9,073 nt of DNA from JBGPIK01 sp041484845 (GTDB lineage: Bacteria; Desulfobacterota; Binatia; UBA9968). Where the stretch lies: NCBI GenBank assembly GCA_041484845.1, contig JBGPIK010000283.1:1-9073 (forward strand), written 5' to 3'. Under the pieces are notes generated by a model. That model made no database searches and was not told the origin of the DNA. It saw only the letters and a list, made by a program, of their open reading frames with translations. A program made the position numbers and the translations under genes. Below are positions 5,714 through 9,073 of the stretch, in pieces; position 1 is the stretch's first letter; each line of letters starts with the position of its first letter.

Positions 5714-6715
5714 ATGAAAATCAAATGGTTGTGGCTATGCGCGAAATGCTCGCTGATTGCGGTCGTTTTGTTTCTATACTGCCCGCGCGCCGACGCGGCG
5801 GACAGGGTGGTGATCGGAAATGTCTCACGGACGGTGGAACAAGCGGCCAACTACGCTGCCAGCGACAAAGGTTTTTTTACCCAAGAAGGTATTCAAGGCG
5901 ACGTCGTGTTGATTGGCTCGACGGACACTTTGATCCAGGCTGTTATTTCCGGCCAGGTGCATGTGGCCATTGTGGATCCCACTCCGGCGATCAATGCCGT
6001 CGAGCGCGGAGCGACGCTGAAGATCATCGGCGGGACCGTGCCCATTGCTGCCTACACACTGGTCGGGTGTCCAAAGTACAAGACCATCAAAGAATTGAAA
6101 GGAACGACTATTGGAGTCGTGAGCCTGGTCTCGGGCAGCACGATCTTTCTGCGCGAGATGCTCAAGGCCAATGGGTTGGAGATCAATCGCGACTACACCA
6201 TTCTGCAAGGCGGCCCGACAGGGCAGCGTCTCGCAGCACTCAAAGGATGCAACACCTCCGCGACCATGGTGCTCGGCGGCGACCTGCCGCGCGCTAGAGA
6301 GCTCGGCTTCACCGAGATTGCGCGCTTGCAGGACTACGAGCCCAACCTGCAATTTCACAGTTTCATCGTCGATACTCGCTGGGCGGAGGCGAATAGTCAG
6401 CTCACCGTGCGCTACTTAAAGGCGATGCTGCGGGCAATGCAGTGGGTACATGCACACAAAGAAGAGGCGGCGGCAGTGGTAACTAAATGGACCGGATTGC
6501 CGCTCAAATATACTCGCCAGAGCGTCGAAGAATATACTTCTCAAGGCATCCTCAGCCGCGACGGCTCGGTGAATCGGGACGGATTTCAACGGCTGATCGA
6601 TCTGATGGGCGAGAGACTTTTCAAACAGCGTCCGTATCCGCCGCCGGAAAAGTATCTGGACATGAGCTATCTTAAGCGCGCCCAGCAGGAAGTGGGCAGC
6701 GGCGCAGCCCGCTGA
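5714..6715 (+). CDS. ABC transporter substrate-binding protein, NMT1-like (periplasmic)
   Basis: 333 residues from the ATG at 5714, which has GGAGG at 5704-5708. The frame is open further upstream to 5510, but that part overlaps the deacetylase gene and is not real. Residues 1-28 form a signal peptide (core SLIAVVLFLY, likely cut after ADA). The mature protein shows NMT1/THI5-like landmarks: AANYAASDKGFFTQEGI (44-60), then VDPTPAINAVERGATLKIIGG read as two blocks near 89-109, TIKELKGTTIGV (about 121-132) and a long helical C-terminus. It should bind a small ligand in the periplasm. Because it is translated only 14 nt after the PuuE-like enzyme, the ligand may be that enzyme's substrate or a relative. 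No transporter membrane or ATPase genes follow; the next gene is convergent. It shares only the general fold with the binding protein at 1284-2273. Confidence 0.87.
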   Translation: MKIKWLWLCAKCSLIAVVLFLYCPRADAADRVVIGNVSRTVEQAANYAASDKGFFTQEGIQGDVVLIGSTDTLIQAVISGQVHVAIVDPTPAINAVERGATLKIIGGTVPIAAYTLVGCPKYKTIKELKGTTIGVVSLVSGSTIFLREMLKANGLEINRDYTILQGGPTGQRLAALKGCNTSATMVLGGDLPRARELGFTEIARLQDYEPNLQFHSFIVDTRWAEANSQLTVRYLKAMLRAMQWVHAHKEEAAAVVTKWTGLPLKYTRQSVEEYTSQGILSRDGSVNRDGFQRLIDLMGERLFKQRPYPPPEKYLDMSYLKRAQQEVGSGAAR

Positions 6716-6717
6716 GT

Positions 6718-6769
6718 CGAGTCGCGCGCGCCGATTCGTGATCCGAGCCTGTTTGTCGCCCGCGACTCG
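6718..6769. terminator. Inverted repeat between convergent genes
   Basis: A perfect 9-bp pair, CGAGTCGCG (6718-6726) and CGCGACTCG (6761-6769), fills the 64-nt gap between the stop codons of the binding-protein gene and the convergent esterase-cytochrome gene. It may end transcription from both sides. The loop is long (34 nt) and there is no T-run, so an intrinsic terminator is not proven. Confidence 0.35.
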
Positions 6770-6779
6770 TGCGCCGGCG

Positions 6780-8537
6780 TTATTTCGCGGGAGCGGCAAT
6801 CCTCTTCTCCCGCACGGCATTCACCCACTCATAGAGCGGCTGTCGCACGTCTTCGGCCACGGGATTGGGCGAAGCGCCGATCTTCCTCGCGACGCTGTTC
6901 TGATCGAAAATGAAACTTTTCCAAACTTCCGCGGGGTAAGATTCCAATGGCAAGGCAAAGCCGGCGTGCGGCGCGCCGGTCGCAGCGGCCACATGATGGC
7001 TGCGCGAGCCGATGCCGCGCAGCTCATGACAATAAACGCAACCGTTGCGATGGGTCACCGTCTCGTAGAGGTCCTTGCGCATGAATTTGAGCGTTCCGAG
7101 CGGATCGCCGGCCACCCGCCTGAAGCTGTCTTCGGTCAGCGCATTTTGCGCTGCCTGCACGCGTAAGGGGTCCGGCGGTTCTTTGAAAAAATAGATAAAC
7201 GCGCCTAACGGCCGCGCCATCATGGGCGGCTGAGGTCCGGTTTTCCACGAGTATTCGCGATTAGCGTGATAGAAGACGCCGAGCCGGAACAGGTTTTTTT
7301 CGTCGTCCAGCCCGATCACGACCACCGGTTTGTACGGCGCGAGCTGTTCCCGTTTCCAGAATTGTTTTTCATTGCGAATGTTGGTTGTGATCAGATACTC
7401 GCCGCGGCCCACTTTTTCCGCGGGCAGTGAGTCGAGAAAAGCAAAAAGATCCACGGCGTAAAATTTTTCCAACGGCCACTCCTTAAGCTCGTACCCCAAG
7501 CTGCTGTAAACAACCAGCATGCGATTAACGAATCGCTGATCCACGGGATAGGAACGGATAAGCTTCGGGTAGCGCCAGAAGGGTAATGTCGAGAACGGCG
7601 GATCGCGCCAGCGCCGTTTCGCGTCGAGCAAAATTCTAAATTCCGGTGGGAGTGGCGCGACGTTAAGAAAATCCAGCAACAGGAGTCTCGCTTCATTGTC
7701 CCGATCGCCTAAGCGCGTCGCGGTAAAGTGATCGCGCTCCGGAACAATCCACCGTTCCACGCGTGGATTGCCTGCCCGGGTTAAAGCGTCGGCAAACGTC
7801 TTGGCGTCGGGCAAGAAGCCGGGGAGATCATTTACCGCGCCAAAGATGAGAAACGGCGACGCGCCGGCGCGCACGTGCGCCAGCGGCGAAGCCTGTTTCA
7901 GCACAGCAGGATCGTGGCCGAATGTATTTGCAACCGCATATTTTTGGTCTTCTGAAACCGGCCGATGCGGGGCCAAATCGAACAGGCCACTGAACGCGAC
8001 TACTCCCGCCAGCGATTTTGGACTCGCGCCGTTCTTGCCAAGGTACTTCGGATCGAGGGCGATCAAGGCCGCAAGATGCCCCCCGGCAGAGTGTCCGGAG
8101 AGAAAGATGCGGCTGCGGTCATAGCCGTAACGCTGAGCCTCGCGAACAAGTAAAGCAACGCCGGCCGCGACGTCTTCCGCCTGCTTTGGATGGCTGATCG
8201 GAGGCGCCAAGCGATAGCGCAGCAGCGCCACGGCGATGCCCTCGCGCACCAGCGCCTCGGCGACCGCCGGTCCGATGCGAAACTCATCGTCGCTCAACAG
8301 CCAGAAGCCGCCGTGAACAAAGATCAACAGCGGCGGTTTTGTCCGGGCATCGGCCGGCAGATAAAGGTCGAGGCTGCGGCGCCGGTCTCCCTTCGCAGCC
8401 CCGGGATAAGGAATATCTTTAATAAGGATCGGAGCGGCTTTTTCGGAAAGCTCCGAAGCGGCACGAACGGGCGCGGCGCTCGAAAGAAGATAACAGGCGA
8501 ACAGCGCGCATTGGATAAAGCAACAGCGACGATGCAT
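6780..8537 (-). CDS. Exported alpha/beta-hydrolase (esterase) fused to a c-type cytochrome-like C-terminus
   Basis: 585 residues. Residues 1-26 are a Cys-rich signal peptide likely cut after VRA. Residues about 45-295 are a BD-FAE/carboxylesterase-type alpha/beta-hydrolase: oxyanion motif HGGFW (75-79), nucleophile Ser150 in GHSAGG (148-153), and acid and base candidates Asp237 (GAVND) and His270 (ERDHF). Residues about 300-490 are unfamiliar, rich in aromatic and charged residues. Near the C-terminus CVYCH (Cys500, Cys503, His504) is a classic covalent heme c site. No methionine follows it, so the sixth ligand may be histidine (514, 515 or 524 are candidates). Export fits heme attachment, which occurs in the periplasm. 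The frame is unbroken through the join, so this is a true fusion. It could hydrolyse an ester and pass electrons from or sense redox state of the product; function unknown. The ribosome binding site is weak. Confidence 0.85.
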   Translation of the reverse strand: MHRRCCFIQCALFACYLLSSAAPVRAASELSEKAAPILIKDIPYPGAAKGDRRRSLDLYLPADARTKPPLLIFVHGGFWLLSDDEFRIGPAVAEALVREGIAVALLRYRLAPPISHPKQAEDVAAGVALLVREAQRYGYDRSRIFLSGHSAGGHLAALIALDPKYLGKNGASPKSLAGVVAFSGLFDLAPHRPVSEDQKYAVANTFGHDPAVLKQASPLAHVRAGASPFLIFGAVNDLPGFLPDAKTFADALTRAGNPRVERWIVPERDHFTATRLGDRDNEARLLLLDFLNVAPLPPEFRILLDAKRRWRDPPFSTLPFWRYPKLIRSYPVDQRFVNRMLVVYSSLGYELKEWPLEKFYAVDLFAFLDSLPAEKVGRGEYLITTNIRNEKQFWKREQLAPYKPVVVIGLDDEKNLFRLGVFYHANREYSWKTGPQPPMMARPLGAFIYFFKEPPDPLRVQAAQNALTEDSFRRVAGDPLGTLKFMRKDLYETVTHRNGCVYCHELRGIGSRSHHVAAATGAPHAGFALPLESYPAEVWKSFIFDQNSVARKIGASPNPVAEDVRQPLYEWVNAVREKRIAAPAK

Positions 8538-8713
8538 CCGACGGTCCGGTCATTTTGAATGCTTAGCCCGCATTATTCACGGTCAGAGGAAAACCTATGA
8601 CACGGTGTCGATTGAGGGGCAAGCCTGGAAGGGGGAGGCACAGAGACGAACAGCTTCAATGTCGTCTTTGGTGCTTGGCTCGGCACTCGCATTCTTCTCA
8701 GCCGTTCGCTCCA

Positions 8714-8726
8714 CAAACTCAGTTTG
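8714..8726. repeat. Short perfect palindrome inside the element
   Basis: CAAACT-C-AGTTTG is a perfect 6-bp dyad in the interior of the inverted-repeat element, immediately before the GAGCGAAGTCGA-containing block. It may be part of a hairpin of the element or a protein site. Confidence 0.35.
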
Positions 8727-8730
8727 CAGG

Positions 8731-8755
8731 CCTGTCCTGAGCGAAGTCGAAGGGC
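8731..8755. repeat. Dispersed-repeat core (CCTGAGCGAAGTCGAAGGG block)
   Basis: This 25-nt block contains CCTGAGCGAAGTCGAAGGG, a string I recognise as recurrent in intergenic DNA of many environmental bacterial assemblies, where it yields the spurious peptide PVLSEVEG. Its end TCGAAGGGC (8747-8755) pairs exactly with GCCCTTCGA (8797-8805), and GAGCGA (8739-8744) with TCGCTC (8781-8786), so the block can fold with the right arm of the element. Confidence 0.5.
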
Positions 8756-8973
8756 TACTCCAAGATAGAGATCTATTGCCTCGCTCTGGAAGGCTTGCCC
8801 TTCGATCGGGTCTACGCGTGAATAACGCGGGTTAGGAAGTTAGCTTGAGAAAGCGGGCGAGTCAATTCGCCGTCGCACGGTGTCGAGCGTAACGCACTGC
8901 CGCCGTCTTGGTCCATAACTCCGCTCTAAGCCCACGAGGTTTTCAAATTCTGTCGTTTTTACGGGAGGTTTTT

Positions 8974-8982
8974 ATGTGGTGA
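8974..8982 (+). other. Two-codon ORF (Met-Trp-stop) with strong ribosome binding site
   Basis: GGGAGG (8963-8968) stands 5 nt before ATG-TGG-TGA. The ribosome binding site is as good as any in the window, yet the frame ends after two codons. It may be a minimal leader ORF, or the scar of a gene whose body has been lost. A hairpin follows directly. Confidence 0.3.
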
Positions 8983-8985
8983 GAT

Positions 8986-9005
8986 TCGCCCAACGGGCGA
9001 GTTTT
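8986..9005 (+). terminator. Terminator-like hairpin
   Basis: TCGCCC (8986-8991), loop AAC and GGGCGA (8995-9000) form a perfect 6-bp GC-rich stem, followed by GTTTT. The T-run is short, so termination would be weak. It lies just after the two-codon ORF and ahead of the promoter at 9009-9038. Confidence 0.4.
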
Positions 9006-9008
9006 GGC

Positions 9009-9038
9009 TGGACTTTTATCTGGTTAGTGTATTATAAT
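9009..9038 (+). promoter_or_regulatory. Sigma-70 promoter for the gene entering at 9045
   Basis: A perfect TATAAT (9033-9038) is preceded after 18 nt by TGGACT (9009-9014, 4 of 6 to TTGACA). This is the best -10 box in the window. The expected start, 6-7 nt after the -10, falls at 9044-9045, which is exactly the A of the ATG at 9045. Confidence 0.55.
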
Positions 9039-9044
9039 TCAGAT

Positions 9045-9073
9045 ATGCCATCTGATCGCCTGCAAACGCAACG
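9045..9073 (+). CDS. Start of an unidentified gene cut by the window edge (possible leaderless mRNA)
   Basis: ATG at 9045 opens a frame that reads MPSDRLQTQ and continues off the window. There is no ribosome binding site between the TATAAT box and the ATG, and the predicted transcript start coincides with the ATG, so the message may be leaderless. Nine residues are too few to assign a family. Confidence 0.3.

Larger units (their letters stand above)
8562..8836. mobile_element. MITE-like element with imperfect terminal inverted repeats
   Basis: The 20-nt ends, 8562-8581 and 8817-8836, match at 17 of 20 as inverted copies (left CTTAGCCCGC then ATTATTCACG; right begins CGTGAATAAC). A second inner pair, 8609-8625 and 8792-8808, matches at 15 of 17. 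The 275-bp body has no convincing gene; a GTG-started open frame inside it (8605-8835) has low-complexity, non-family sequence. No target duplication is obvious at the borders. The left end lies only 24 bp from the start codon of the esterase-cytochrome gene, so that gene's promoter must be inside or next to the element. Confidence 0.55.

Noticed and set aside
5825..6358. 177-codon frame opposite the second binding-protein gene
   Set aside because: Antisense to a well-supported gene and lacking any family motif.
8605..8835. 76-codon open frame inside the inverted-repeat element
   Set aside because: It crosses both inner repeat arms and contains the repeat-derived peptide PVLSEVEG, so it is a by-product of the repeat.
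8840..8890. GC-rich dyads resembling a tRNA arm
   Set aside because: No cloverleaf, no T-loop consensus and no acceptor stem could be built.
8837..8960. Possible small minus-strand ORF reaching into the right end of the element
   Set aside because: About 34 codons, no ribosome binding site, and its end is encoded by the repeat.

Overview
This window looks like chromosomal DNA of an uncultured, moderately GC-rich Gram-negative environmental bacterium. Evidence seen in the sequence is clear Sec signal peptides on three proteins, a periplasmic c-type heme motif, an NrfD-type quinone-interacting membrane protein, and REP-like intergenic repeats. Two solitary NMT1/SsuA-type substrate-binding proteins lie next to small catabolic enzymes, with no ABC permease or ATPase beside them. 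From general knowledge this recalls soil and subsurface lineages such as Rokubacteria, Binatota/former Deltaproteobacteria, Tectomicrobia or NC10. That placement is inference only; no rRNA, tRNA or marker gene is present to fix it.

Left part, minus strand, read right to left: a two-domain cupin protein (3419-2415), an exported substrate-binding protein (2273-1284) and an NrfD-family membrane subunit (1001-63). The gaps of 141 and 282 nt each hold a candidate sigma-70 promoter with a TTGACG -35 box, so these may be separate transcripts. The NrfD gene has no iron-sulfur partner immediately upstream of it.

Middle, plus strand: a dienelactone-hydrolase-family protein (3840-4574) diverges from the cupin gene across a 420-nt spacer. 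It is followed by a head-to-head pair of REP-like repeats (4606-4700) and then a promoter/operator region. Next come two tightly spaced genes: a PuuE/NodB-fold polysaccharide-deacetylase-like protein (4830-5699) and a second exported substrate-binding protein (5714-6715). The cupin plus dienelactone hydrolase could serve aromatic ring cleavage; the deacetylase-like enzyme plus binding protein looks like an uptake-and-hydrolysis pair for a small amide or cyclic-amide compound. Both roles are inference.

Right part: a convergent minus-strand gene (8537-6780) encodes an exported protein that joins an intact alpha/beta-hydrolase (esterase) domain to a C-terminal segment with a CxxCH c-type heme site. 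This domain union is the most unusual item in the window. Just upstream of it lies a 275-bp gene-free element bounded by imperfect terminal inverted repeats (8562-8836). The last 240 nt hold a two-codon ORF with a strong ribosome binding site, a hairpin, and a good promoter whose expected transcript start falls on the ATG of a gene running off the window (9045 onward).

No CRISPR array, rRNA, tRNA or transposase gene was seen.
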